Assembly (NCBI GenBank): GCA_039707655.1
Contig: CM077664.1
Location: 197,650,195-197,714,194 of the forward strand
Direction: 5' to 3'
DNA length: 64,000 nt
DNA from: Elymus sibiricus
Taxonomy: Eukaryota > Streptophyta > Magnoliopsida > Poales > Poaceae
Part shown: positions 22,912-32,600 of the stretch, one piece after another
Layout of the letters: each line of letters opens with the position of its first letter
Numbering within the stretch: position 1 is the stretch's first letter
The notes under the pieces: model-generated
Database searches by the model: none
Told to the model about the DNA's origin: nothing
Seen by the model: only the letters and a program-made list of their open reading frames with translations
Made by a program: the position numbers and the translations under genes

Positions 22912-23502
22912 ATGGCCGACCGCCTCGTCCTGCTCGTCCTCGTCGTCGCCGCCGTGTCCCTCACCGTAGCCTCCCCAGTCGCCGCCGCGCGTCCCTGCAA
23001 CACTCTCTTCATCTCCTCCCACTCGGCCAACACTAAGCCCATCAACGACCCCGACCACCGCTCCCCCCTCACCACGACGGTCGTCACCGTCTTCCGCGTC
23101 CGCCGCTTTGGCCCCCACTTCCTTCGCACCCAAGGCCACGCGCATCCCCACCTCAACCAACACCACCACCACCACCACCACCTACACTCCATCCCCGCCA
23201 ACATCCAGATCCGCCGCCCCGAGCTCCCAGAGCTTCCCCACTCCACAGCCGGCGCTGCCGCCAGCATCCAGGGGCGCGTGAAGGACATCCTCGTGGTCCT
23301 CGTCGGGATCCTCTTCGGTCTCGGCTGCGGCGCGCTCACCGCTGCCTCCATGTACCTCGTGTGGTCCGTAATCGCCGGCCCCGGTGTGTCCTCCCCCTAC
23401 GACGAGCTCTACGGCGACGAGGCGTCCGACTCCGAGAGCCCCAAGAAGGTCGGCTATGTCATCATCCCCGGCGTCGAGGCCTACGACGGTGGTAAGAACT
23501 AG
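22912..23502 (+). CDS. Small signal-peptide/single-pass membrane protein of unknown function
   Basis: An intronless 196-residue frame. I chose ATG 22912 because its context (CCGCCATGG) is an ideal plant start and it opens directly on a signal peptide; an in-frame ATG at 22810 would add 34 residues ahead of that signal. Residues 1-26 are a hydrophobic signal peptide ending in an alanine run. Next is an extracytoplasmic part starting RPCNTLFISSHS, with a histidine-rich stretch of seven consecutive His near residues 84-90. A transmembrane helix spans about 125-155 (ILVVLVGILFGLGCGALTAA), followed by an acidic tail with YDELYGDE and SPKKVGYVIIPG. The PC-x-TLFISS start and the SPKKVGYV tail recall a conserved but uncharacterised plant protein family, from memory only. 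Third codon positions are strongly G/C, as in many grass genes and unlike the surrounding transposons, with no breaks. It is the only clear host gene here. Confidence 0.88.
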   Translation: MADRLVLLVLVVAAVSLTVASPVAAARPCNTLFISSHSANTKPINDPDHRSPLTTTVVTVFRVRRFGPHFLRTQGHAHPHLNQHHHHHHHLHSIPANIQIRRPELPELPHSTAGAAASIQGRVKDILVVLVGILFGLGCGALTAASMYLVWSVIAGPGVSSPYDELYGDEASDSESPKKVGYVIIPGVEAYDGGKN

Positions 23503-24101
23503 AGTGTAGGGTTTCCCTTTCCCAGGAGGGGCAAGTTCTATGATATGCCTATGCGTTGCTGTTTGTGTGTTGCGTAATAATCCGTAAAATGTCTCTGTGA
23601 TGTGTAGTTGGGCGGTAGTAGGGTTGTGCCCTCCATGTGAATACGCTCTTGATGCGCACTTATGCTGTGAAATGTGCTTCGTTTCTAGTAATGAACTTAT
23701 GGATCACATGTCCTGAAATGTTACGAGTCTTCTGAAATTCATGATGTTTGCTCTGGTGCTAATTGGTAATATGACTCTTGGGGATCGTTGGTAATCTGTT
23801 TGTTAGCTTAAATTGTCAAACATCGTTCTTAACGGTATGCGTTTTTCTCGCAACCGTGATGGTTGAAACTTTGGTCCTCTTGCTTGGTCATATAAGCATT
23901 TGCAAGTTCATACTTGCTTGGTCATATTCATCAATTTGATCTATTCATTGACTTATGCAAGGTGTTGATGGCTATGAATGTACAATGTTTGCTTGTTAAT
24001 CAGACAAGTTTATCTGGTGTTATTGATTGTAGACGCGGCATCAAATTGCTTACCGGTAGCCTTGTGCATTTGACAGGAAGGTCAGCTTGTACATTGACAA
24101 G
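23503..24101 (+). other. 3' UTR and downstream DNA of the membrane-protein gene
   Basis: After the stop the sequence turns T/G-rich. AATAAT-type signals near 23575 and AATGAA near 23690 are possible polyadenylation signals. Nothing else coding is seen; a 69-residue frame at 23914 has no recognisable content. Confidence 0.45.
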
Positions 24102-24236
24102 TACTCCCTCGGTTCCATATTAGTTTATCTGGTGTTATTGATTGTAGACGCGGCATGAAATTGCTTACTAGTAGCCTTGTACATTTGACAGGAAGTTGTA
24201 CTAAATCAGTGACAACTACTCCCTCCGTTCCTAAAT
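24007..24236 (+). repeat. 115-bp tandem duplication sharing a MITE end
   Basis: Two imperfect copies (24007-24121 and 24122-24236) begin AGTTTATCTGGTGTTATTGA, contain TGTAGACGCGGCAT and TTTGACAGGAAG, and both finish about 17 bases inside a Stowaway terminus (CTCCCTC.GTTCC). Confidence 0.85.
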
Positions 24237-24397
24237 ACTTATGTCTTTTTAGAGATTCCACTATGGACTACATACGGAGCAAAATGAGTGAATCTACACT
24301 CTAAAGTATGTCTATATACATCCGTATGTAGTTCATATTGTAATCTCTAAAAGGACTTATATTTAGGAACGGAGGGAGTAATATGGAACGGAGGGAG
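24104..24397. mobile_element. Outer Stowaway-type MITE termini
   Basis: CTCCCTCGGTTCCATATTA at 24104 pairs with TAATATGGAACGGAGGGAG ending at 24397. TA dinucleotides lie immediately outside (24102-24103 and 24398-24399), as expected for a Stowaway target duplication. The interior has been replaced by a flank duplication and a second MITE. Confidence 0.65.
24219..24378. mobile_element. Stowaway MITE (Tc1/Mariner-type), complete
   Basis: A 160-bp element starts CTCCCTCCGTTCCTAAATA and ends with the inverse TATTTAGGAACGGAGGGAG, flanked by TA (24217-24218 and 24379-24380). The interior (TAGAGATTCCACTATGGACT and its inverted partner) folds into one long hairpin. It has no coding capacity and needs a mariner transposase in trans. 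Confidence 0.93.
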
Positions 24398-24798
24398 TAG
24401 TAGATTTACTTGATGATCAGAACCTTTGACAAAAGTTTATCTCATTTTATTTACTGTTCTAGAAACCAAATGCTGATCTAGCTTAAATTTAGTTCTTTGT
24501 CTTGGATCTGCTTAACTGTGAAATTGTGAATGGTGTGTGCATTCAGCATGGTGCACACATGCACGCGCATAAGAACAGTTCTGTAGGTAGGCTGTACTTA
24601 CCCAACGATATTATATCTTGGGTAAGGGGAATGCGTCCATGTCGGTTTCGGCAAGGTTCCTTGAGAACTTTAATATCATCAGTCGCTGTATACCATTAGT
24701 TCCGGGCTTAATTAATTCGATACACGGGGTAAACGGTACAGCAATCAGTTGGGCAAACTAATTTATTGGAAAGAGCCGGAAGAATAGGCGTCCAGGGG

Positions 24799-24909
24799 CA
24801 TCACTAGTTGTGTTTCCAGCACCAGCAGCACCAGTGATTGTCGAGAGTGATTGTGCTCAACTTGTCAGCGTGTTAAATAGGAAAGACACTAGTTGGTCAG
24901 AGATCTCAG
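24799..24909 (+). pseudogene. RNase H-like (RVT_3) fragment
   Basis: The frame reads VIVESDCAQLVSVLNRKD then SWSEISG. This fits the catalytic ESDC...L region of the RNase H-like domain found in plant LINEs and related orphan genes. Neither neighbour domain is present and the frame leaves the family pattern after about 37 residues, so it is a relic. Confidence 0.55.
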
Positions 24910-24937
24910 GGGATAATTATGTAGAGACATCCATCTA

Positions 24938-25002
24938 CTCCCGGAGCACTTTCTCGATGAAATATGTCCTAAAAACGTCTTACATTATGGGACGGAGGGT
25001 GT
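24938..25002. mobile_element. Decayed Stowaway-like relic
   Basis: TACTCCCGGAGCACTTT at one end and CATTATGGGACGGAGGGTGTA at the other resemble Stowaway ends with flanking TA. The interior AAAACGTCTTACATT is typical of the smaller Triticeae members. The inverted match is poor. Confidence 0.4.
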
Positions 25003-25261
25003 ATGATTTTAAGAGTATCACAGTCAGGCGGTTTCTTTTCCAACGAGCTTTAAACAGGGGCAACTTTGGGCTTCTTTTTCAGCCCGCAAAAAATCATACT
25101 TCTGCCGAGCACACCTGGCTCGTTTATCTCACTTGTCATGTTGAGAATGAATTAGATTCCAGATTTCAACGGTGGCTGGGCATCAAAGATACCATCACCG
25201 TTTATCTTCAGTCATTTCTGCAGTCCAACAGAAAACCATTCCAGCTTTGCATTACAAAAAA

Positions 25262-25311
25262 TAAACCAGACAGGTTTCATTTTTTTGCGGGGTAAACCAG
25301 ACAGGTTTCAT
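25262..25311. repeat. 19-bp direct repeat flanking a 12-bp T-rich insert
   Basis: TAAACCAGACAGGTTTCAT occurs perfectly at 25262-25280 and 25293-25311, separated only by TTTTTTGCGGGG. The form is a target-site duplication around an almost completely 5'-truncated retroposon: the insert reads CCCCGCAAAAAA on the minus strand, like the CGCAAAAAA tail of the retroposon ending at 26703. Confidence 0.7.
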
Positions 25312-25590
25312 AACCAGGCAAACTTCAAAGTGAATGTCAAACAAGCTGCATTGCCACGTTTCGCTCTAAATAGAAACGATAAGATACCCGCGAAACATCG
25401 ATCAAGATAGTTACTAAAATTCCACCACAAACTGCCAGTAAAATCCATGCCAAGCTCTCCCGCACTGATGGTGAACGGCCGAGCTACAAATAGTCTTCCC
25501 TGCGGTTTTCTGCATCATACAAACAAGAGGCCAGGGTGTTGGGAAATTGGATTAGTCACAGCATCAGGATAGGAGAAGTACAGAATAGTA
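25312..25590. other. Intergenic, nothing recognised
   Basis: No reading frame with family features, no terminal repeats and no low-complexity structure. Confidence 0.4.
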
Positions 25591-25670
25591 CTATCCCCAT
25601 ACCAAAATATAAGACGTTTTTATAGGCTATTTTAGCCTGAAAAGCGTCTTATAATTTGGTACGGAGGTAA
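25591..25670. mobile_element. Small decayed Stowaway MITE
   Basis: An 80-bp hairpin: CCAAAATATAAGACGTTTTTATAGGCTA is mirrored by TAGCCTGAAAAGCGTCTTATAATTTGG. The ends are worn (CTATCCCCATA and TACGGAGGTAA) but TA dinucleotides flank both sides (25589-25590 and 25671-25672). Confidence 0.82.
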
Positions 25671-25672
25671 TA

Positions 25673-26076
25673 CATGTTATAAATAAAACTGAAATTAGGA
25701 TCTCAAGAAGGAAAATGTTGGGTGAAATACAGGATGTGCTGTAATGGCATAATGGTGCTAGTAATCAGTGAGGAAACACCTTCAGTTCTGCTAATAGGTA
25801 ACCCTTGAACTTTTTTTCTTTTTGAGATCTAACCCTTGAACTTTTTGTACCAAGAGCTCGATGAATGTGGCAATTTTCTATGCTCAGGGCCTTCAATTAA
25901 TTATTCTCAAGATTGTCAAAAGTGCAATTCCGTTCTTTTTGGTGCTGGTATAAAGTTGACGTGGTGTATTTGTTGGGATAAAATTAATAATTGTGCAGAT
26001 CATATTGCATCTGTGTCGTCAAACTGATTCTGGTTACATGGTCATATTAGGCGTCTCCTCTCCTCCAAAAAAAATG
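25673..26076. other. Intergenic, nothing recognised
   Basis: AT-rich sequence with short frames lacking any motif. The words AACCCTTGAACTTTTT recur twice near 25800 and 25830. Confidence 0.4.
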
Positions 26077-26703
26077 CTAGGGTTTTTGCCTCTCGCCGGC
26101 GCCGCCGCCGGTCCGCCTCGTCTCCGGTGGCCCTAGGGCCATGGGGACGTGGTGGATCCTGGTAAGGGCCGACGAGAGGGCTCCGTTTTTAGTCGCTCCT
26201 TTGAGTTTTGTTAGGGTTTGTGTCCTGCTCAGGAAGGCGAGGCGGCGGCGGCTCCCTGAAGATGGAATAAAGGTCTCCCTGCCTAGCCCCCGTTCCGGTG
26301 GTGCGTCTAGCATCGTTGGTGGGCGTGTGGAGGTGTGTCTCTGGCGGATCTATCTTTGGTGGATTTGCTCGGATCTAGTCGTTGTTCGTCTACGTTCGTG
26401 TGTTTTCGGGTTAGATCCTTTCGATCTACGTTATTCTTCATCGGCGGCGGTTGCTGTTCTGGTGCGCTGGTCCTATGGGGCCTTAGCACGACGACTTCCC
26501 GACTGTCTACTACAACAAGTTGTGCCCGACTCCGGCGGTGGAGGGGCGATGATGACGGCGCGCCTTCGGCTCGCTTCAGTGCTTGTAGTCGTCGCTAGGT
26601 GGTCTACGGATCTGGATGTAATTTTTATTATTTTTTGTGTTCGTTGTACTGCCATGATTGAAGATGAATAGATTGGAAGTTTTTCGCAAAAAAAAAAAAA
26701 AAA
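26077..26703 (+). mobile_element. Non-autonomous poly(A) retroposon
   Basis: It begins CTAGGGTTTTTGCCTCTCGC, is GC-rich with CCGGCGCCGCC and GGCGGCGGCGG runs, has a diverged T-rich 3' part and ends GAAGTTTTTCGC followed by 15 or more A. The compact size, poly(A) tail and absence of reverse transcriptase suggest a processed or LINE-mobilised sequence. A 176-residue frame at 26141 has no recognisable domain and is probably not translated. Possible flanking repeats (AAAAAATG and CAAGAATG) are too weak to prove a target duplication. Confidence 0.5.
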
Positions 26704-26865
26704 CAAGAATGAGCAAATACTCCACAGAACTAGGGGTCAGTCTATTTTGGTCAGTACATGTCTTCTGTTTGTCCGTTTGATCAACATCCAACAGCAGAAT
26801 CAAACAGCAAAATCAAAATCGACTGACCCAGAATCATAATTCGGGAAATTGTGGATGGGCTCATA

Positions 26866-27110
26866 GCCCAGTGATGGGAGCACAGTGGCGTCTCCTTGCC
26901 CACGCATGTTCGAATCATGTGGTTCGCGTGTGTGTCACACCCTTCTTAATTAAAAAGCCATAGGGGCACCTCCCCCGTTGGTCTAGATAATTCGAGCAAG
27001 TTGCACATAGTCGGCCCCATATATGATCTGGCGGTGCTAGCGGGGCCTGGTATGAGGGTACTTGCACCAGTGCTCGGCTAGCGTCCTATCAACACAAAGG
27101 CAAGTTTTTT
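26866..27110 (+). mobile_element. Possible tRNA-derived SINE
   Basis: TAGCCCAGTGATGGG near 26873 resembles a polymerase III A box and TGTTCGAATCA, about 50 bases later, a B box; order and spacing fit. No clear A- or T-tail or target duplication delimits it, so the ends are guesses. Confidence 0.35.
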
Positions 27111-27132
27111 TCTTCGTTGGCTTTGGCTTATC

Positions 27133-28948
27133 TTTTTTTTTTAAGCCGAAACGGGCTGGAGAGGGTTACAGTTACACCAGTGACCCTGTCTTAACATAGA
27201 GCTAACTAAAAGACTACATCTAATAAATCTAAGTCAGCTTTTATCATGCAAACAACAGTGTACACATATGAGACAGTGTCTCGGAAGGTGCGGCTGTTCC
27301 TTTCATTTCATAAGTGCGCCAGGCAAAATAAGAAGCAGCCACGACAATCCGCTTTGGTCTTGAGATGAACGAGGTCAACCAAACTTCAGCAGCAAAGGGG
27401 CAGGCACATATGAGATGATTGGCCGACTCCAGAACCTGATCAAGCATCCTCTTGCCTGTAGTCAGTCGGCGGTTGGGAGACTGTTCTGGGCGAGCAACCA
27501 TGTGAAGAATTTGATTTTCCTTTCCATTTTGAGGCCCTAAATATTCTCAAGGTGAGATTGCAGGATGGATCCGATGAACTGACATTCATATGCAGAGGCA
27601 GCAGAATACGAGTTGTTTGCCGTCCACTTCCATGCGATGGCATTCTCCTTGGTGGTCAGATTTATGTGTTGGATTTGCCTCCAGAGAGATATGAAGGACT
27701 GCAGGTCATCATCCGATGAGTGGCGTTCAAGGCCTTTCATCCAGCGATCATTGGTGAGGGCGTTGGCAACTCGAAGATGCTTCCTTCTGGCGAGCGTGAA
27801 AAGACCCGGTGCCACATCTTTTGGCGCCTTTCCATTAAGTCAGGAGGAGGTCCAGAATTTTGCAATTTTCTCATCACCCAACGAAATGTCAGTGGAGGCA
27901 TTGAAGAGTACATGATCAATCTCATAACATGGAATAGGCATTCCAGTCCATGGCCGAGTTGGCTGCTTCTAGTCCAGCCATGCCCACCGAAGACGCAGAG
28001 CCCTACTGAAGAGAGTGAGATTCTTTATGACTAATCCTCAAAAAAAAAAAAAAATGGTGAGCGGACCTGCTGCCAATTAACTGCGCAATGCCCTCCTTTG
28101 GCTTCCTCGACCCCTTTCCATAAAAAGTTACATCTGAGTTTGTTAATTCGCTTGGTTATCCACTTTGAGGGGGCAAAAAGGGTCAAGTTTGGTCATGAGT
28201 TTACCCTTCCACCCAGCAAGTTTGGCGGCAATCTGGTCCATCAGGATTTGGAAGTCAGTGCGCTAGAGTTTTTGAATGCTAAGTGGGAACCCGAGATATT
28301 TTCTTGGGAAAGTGTCAACACTCCCTTCAAAATTAGAAAGAGGAAAAGCCACAGTCTGATCGTCACAACAAGTTGGGAAGGCGGACGATTTGGCAAAGTT
28401 GATGAACAGTCCTGGGACACTTCTAAAAGTTGCAAGGATGGAGTGCAGAGCATCAACTTCATGCTTGATGGGGTTCAGTAAGCAGGCTGCATCGTCGGCG
28501 TAGAGGCTGACTCGGATGGAAGCGTTGTGGTGGGCGATAGGGTTGAGGATGCCCACATCAGTAGCATGCTCAAGGATGCACGAGGAGGTTGTGGCCAAAG
28601 AGAATGCAATGAGATCCCTATTCCTTTGAGAAAATCCCACCTACCGGAGAACATCAAGTAGTTAATCCCGTCTAACTTAGTCGAATGCGTTGGCAATGTC
28701 CAGCTTGAAGAAAATTGAGCTTTTCTTTGCTCAGTGGAGGCTCTAAATGAGATTCTGAACATATAGGAAGTTGTCCTAGATGGATTGTCCCCTCAAGAAA
28801 GCACTCTGGCGGATGGAAATCAATCGATGCATCTTCGGAGCTAGCCGGCTGTCAAGGGCTTGGGAGTTTGCCAAGAATGTTTGCAATGTTGTGGGTGAGA
28901 CTAATGCGGCGGAAGTCTTCGGTGCGGAGGGCATTAGCTTTTTCCTAA
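27133..28948 (-). pseudogene. LINE remnant, minus strand: reverse transcriptase and zf-RVT
   Basis: On the minus strand the sequence reads from reverse transcriptase motifs (RTEDFRRISLTHNIA, SIRQSAFLRGQSI, FFKLDIANAFD in an alternate frame) through the catalytic YADD at 28491-28502 and KYLGFPLS, to KAPKDVAPGLFTLARRKHLR and the zf-RVT part with CACPFAAEVW near 27385. The 3' end is the T-run at 27133-27142 (poly(A) on the minus strand). It is broken by frameshifts, by an internal loss around 28040 where an A-run of about 14 sits in the coding region, and by 5' truncation at the point where the TIR element begins. It belongs to a different LINE lineage from the two plus-strand copies, with a short YADD-to-zf-RVT distance. 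Confidence 0.8.
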
Positions 28949-29184
28949 ATTATAAAAAGTGCAGCTGCACTTTTTAACCTTCCCGAGCATACCCCGGCGA
29001 CGACCGTTCGATCTTGATCGCGCATCTTCATGTGTCTCCAGCTGTTTCCTGGTCGGAGCGAACCGCCCTCGAGGAGTTAGCGGCGCTGAACCCCACCATA
29101 AACACGACATGTTCGTCCACCCCTCTCTCTCTCTCTCTCTCATCGACTCAGTTCGAAAGCCACCCCCCTCGCTCTCTCGTCGAT

Positions 29185-29972
29185 GCACTCCATTTTTAGT
29201 AATGTCAGCAACAGTTTTTTGTTTCCTAAACATCAGAAAGTTGCGTTTAATGAAACCAGGACTTCTAATTTTAGCATGTCATTTTTTCTCTTCCCACAAA
29301 GCAACTTGTGTATTTGATTACAGGCAAGTCCTGGATCATATTCAAGCAACTTGTGTATATTTTTTCGGCTAAAACTCATGAGACTCATGCCTTTTTCATG
29401 ATATGATCTATTTGCTACCGTCCAGAAAGTTGGCTATTTTTTTCGGCTATGACCCTTCCCATGAAAAAAAATCCATGAAGGGGGGTGGATTTCGAACTGA
29501 GTCGATGAGAGAGAGAGAGAGAGAGAGGAGTGGACGAACGTGTCGTGTGTGTGGTGGGATCCAGCACCGCTATCTCCGTCAACGCACTCCATTTTTAGTA
29601 ATGCCAGCAACAGTTTTTGTTTCCTAAACATCAGAAAGTTGCGTTTAATGAAACCAGGACTTCCAATTCTAGCATGTCAATTTTCTCCCTTCCCGCAAAG
29701 CAACTTGTGTATTTGATTGCAGGCAAGTACTGGATCATATTCAAGCAACTTGTGTGTATTTTTTCGGCTAACACTCATGAGACTCATGCCTTTTTCATGA
29801 TATGATCTATTTGCTGCCGTCCAGAAAGTTGGCTAAATTTTTTCCGGCTATGACCCTTCCCATGAAAAAAATCCTTGAAGGGGGTGGATTTCGAACTGAG
29901 TCGATGAGAGAGAGAGAGAGAGAGAGAGAGGGGTGGACGAACGTGTCGTGTGTATGGTGGGGTCCAGTGTCG
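29185..29972 (+). repeat. 399-bp tandem duplication inside the TIR element
   Basis: Two copies start GCACTCCATTTTTAGTAATG at 29185 and 29584 and run through CAGAAAGTTGCGTTTAATGA, TTTTTCGGCTA and a (GA)n tract to GGACGAACGTGTCGTGTG. Each ends in a partial copy of the terminal arm, so one arm edge was carried along in the duplication. The (GA)n tracts differ in length (about 29507-29527 and 29907-29930). Confidence 0.85.
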
Positions 29973-29994
29973 CTATCTCCTCGGGGGCGGCTCG

Positions 29995-31543
29995 TGATAC
30001 GTCTCCAACGTATCTATAATTGTTTATTGTTTCATGTTATTATATTATCAATCTTGGATACTTTATATGCAATTTTATATCATTTTTGGGAACTAACCTA
30101 TTAACTCAGTGCCCACTGCCAGTTGCTGTTTTTTGCTTGTTTTTGGCTTTTCAGAAAATCAGTCCAAACGAAGTCCAAACACGATGAAACTTTACGGTGA
30201 TTTTTTCTAGACCACAAGGGACCCTAGAATGTTCGGGAGGAGGCCAGAAGATCTACTGGAGAGTTACGAGCTCACACGGCGTGCCCCAGGGGGGCGCCAC
30301 CTGAGCCCATGGGTCCCACACAACCCCGTTTGACCTAATTCCACTTCTATAAATTCCCATAAATCTCAAAACCAACAGAGAGCCACCCGAAATAACTTTT
30401 CCGCCGGTGCAAGCTTCTGTTCTTCTGTGATCTCATATGGAGGCCTTTTCCGGTACTCTGCCAGAGGGGGGATCGATCACGGAGGGCTTCTACATCAATC
30501 TTGCTGCCCTTCCGATGATGTGTGAGTAGTTCACCACAGACCTACGGGTCAATAGCTAGTAGCTAGATGGCTTCTTCTCTCTCATTCATCTTCAATACAA
30601 TGTTCTCCATGATCTCCATGGAGTTCTATCCGATGTAATCTTCTTTTGCGGTGTGTTTATTGGGATCTGATGAATTGTGGGTTTATGATCAGATTATTCA
30701 TTGAAAGTAATTGAGTCTTTTCTGAACTTTATTATGCATGATTATTATAGTTTTGTATTTCTCTCCGATCTATCCGTTTGGTTTGGCCAACTAGATAGAT
30801 TTATCTTCAGTGGGAAAGGTGCTTTGTAATGGGTTCAATCTTGCGGTGTCCTCACCTCATGACAGAAGGGGTAGCGAAACACGTATTTGTATTGTTGCCA
30901 TTAAGGGTATAACGATGGGGTTCAATCATATTGCTTGGTTCTATTCTGTCTACATCATGTCATCATACTTCATGCATTACTCTGTTTGTTATGAACTTAA
31001 TACGTAGAGAGGCAAGCATAGAAGCGCTCTCGAAGTGGAGTGATAGTAGTAGATGTAGAATCGTTTCGGTCTACTTGTCACAGATGTTAGGCCTATATAC
31101 ATGATCATTTCCATGAATAACATCATAACTATGCGCTTTTCTATCAATTGTCCAACAGTAATTTGTCTACCCACCGTATGATATGTTTCGAGAGAGAAGC
31201 CTCTAGTGAAAACTATGGCCCCCGGGTCTACGTTAATCATATTAAAAAAGCCTAAAAATACCTTGCTACAATTATTTTACTTTTTATTTACTTTGCAATT
31301 TATATATCTTTCATTACCAGATTTAATCCTTGCAAGTAACGAGTTCAAGGGGATTGACAACCCTCTTGCCCGTGTGGGGTGCAAGTATTTTCTCTTGTGT
31401 GTGTAGCTACTACTTAATAGGAATTTGCTTGGTTCTCCTATTGGTTCGATAACCTTGGTTCTCACTAAGGGAAATACTATCCGCTACTATATTGCTTCAC
31501 CCTTCCTCTTCGGGGAAATTCCCAACGCAGCTCACAAGTAGCA
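29995..31543 (+). repeat. Element D 5' LTR with promoter
   Basis: It begins TGATACGTCTCCAACGTATC, an inverted repeat GATACGT/ACGTATC around CTCCA, and ends CACAAGTAGCA. A GC-rich hairpin region (about 30270-30300) is followed by TATAAA at 30348-30353, then the transcribed leader region. The 3' copy is close, with scattered substitutions and small indels. Confidence 0.92.
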
Positions 31544-31554
31544 GAAAGAATTTC

Positions 31555-31572
31555 TGACGCCGTTGCCGCGGA
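31555..31572 (+). other. Element D primer-binding site, tRNA-Asp type
   Basis: TGACGCCGTTGCCGCGGA matches TGGCGCCGTTGCCGGGGA, the complement of the 3' end of plant tRNA-Asp, with two mismatches. It lies 12 bases after the LTR. Confidence 0.85.
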
Positions 31573-31712
31573 GACATCATCAAATACCTACAGGTTCCTT
31601 CACACAAATGATCATTTACTTGTTCTACTTTTTATTTGCTTTTATTAGTTTCGTTAAAAAAATCAAAAACACAAAAATATTTTATTTTGTTTGCTTGCTT
31701 GAAGTTGCTATC

Positions 31713-32600
31713 ATGTCTGAGTTCGAGAAAGTTATTGTTGAAAGTGCTAGTGAAGATAGTACTAGTGAGTCTCTTGAGGAAAAGCCTAAATTATTTGATC
31801 TTAATCATGATCCTCCGGAGAATAAAGCTCCCACAATGTTTAAAACTAAAACTTATCGTGTGGGTAGCGGGAATATAATTGGAAAGAATGGCATTCAGGA
31901 ATTCTTTAATTGCACGGGAGTCATACCAATAATTAAAGGATCTATTCTTGATAAAACAAATGGCTATGTGGATGCTATTGCTATGCTTGTGGTTAAACTA
32001 GAAAGAATTTTTTTGCATATCCATCCTGCCTTACAAAAGATATTCTTTGAACTCCCCAACATCCATAATCCTAGGGCTAAAAAGATTGCCACTATCATCC
32101 TTATGCATGAATTTGACTATATAATCCAAGATGCTAGGTATATCTTTGCCTTTTATAAGATTGATTTCAAGCATCCTCCAATAGAAGAGATCCTCCATGA
32201 TAAGGACACCATACGTAGGTTAGAATCTAATGATTATTTTGCTTATGGTGAAAATATTAGGAGGAAAGTTCCTTATGTTGAATTAATCAAAACTTCGTAC
32301 CACAACACTTGTGATAAATTTGAATGGATAACTAAGGGAATTGATGATGTATTTAGTGAAGAATGGTTTGATAATACTGCTAGAGATCCTATTGATGATG
32401 AAATCCATGTTTTATATGAAGATCTCTATGGTGATGATTTGGAGTTTTAAGTAATGAACGTTAAAATTACCAAGCAAAGTCCCTTTAAATATTTAAGTTC
32501 CCCTACCAGAAAAGTAGAGTATGAAAGTAGGGAATTAATGAGAAAGGTCTTTGAAGATTTGATTCAAAAGGATTTGGAAACGAAATATGACAATACTTGA
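31713..32600 (+). pseudogene. Element D gag-position ORF, unknown protein, one internal stop
   Basis: From ATG 31713 (MSEFEKVIVESASEDS) an acidic N-terminus leads into an alpha-helical, Ile/Lys-rich body without zinc knuckle, protease or other motif I recognise. TAA at 32448 stops it after 245 residues, but the same frame continues to TGA 32598. The C-terminus then reads DLETKYDNT, nearly the same as the end of element C's ORF (DLETKDDNT), so the stop is a lesion. Upstream in-frame codons to 31563 are open but cover the primer-site region and leader. The body differs completely from the gag-related body in C. By position it may be a structural or RNA-binding protein; that is inference only. 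Confidence 0.6.

Noticed and set aside
22857..23351. 164-residue minus-strand frame opposite the host gene
   Set aside because: Antisense shadow of the G/C-rich gene; Trp/Arg-rich with poly-Trp from the CAC repeat.
24810..25295. Whole 161-residue frame as a gene
   Set aside because: Only the first ~37 residues look like RNase H; the rest runs through a Stowaway relic and unrelated DNA.
26141..26671. 176-residue frame
   Set aside because: Lies entirely within the poly(A) retroposon, has no domain, and overlapping frames are equally open.
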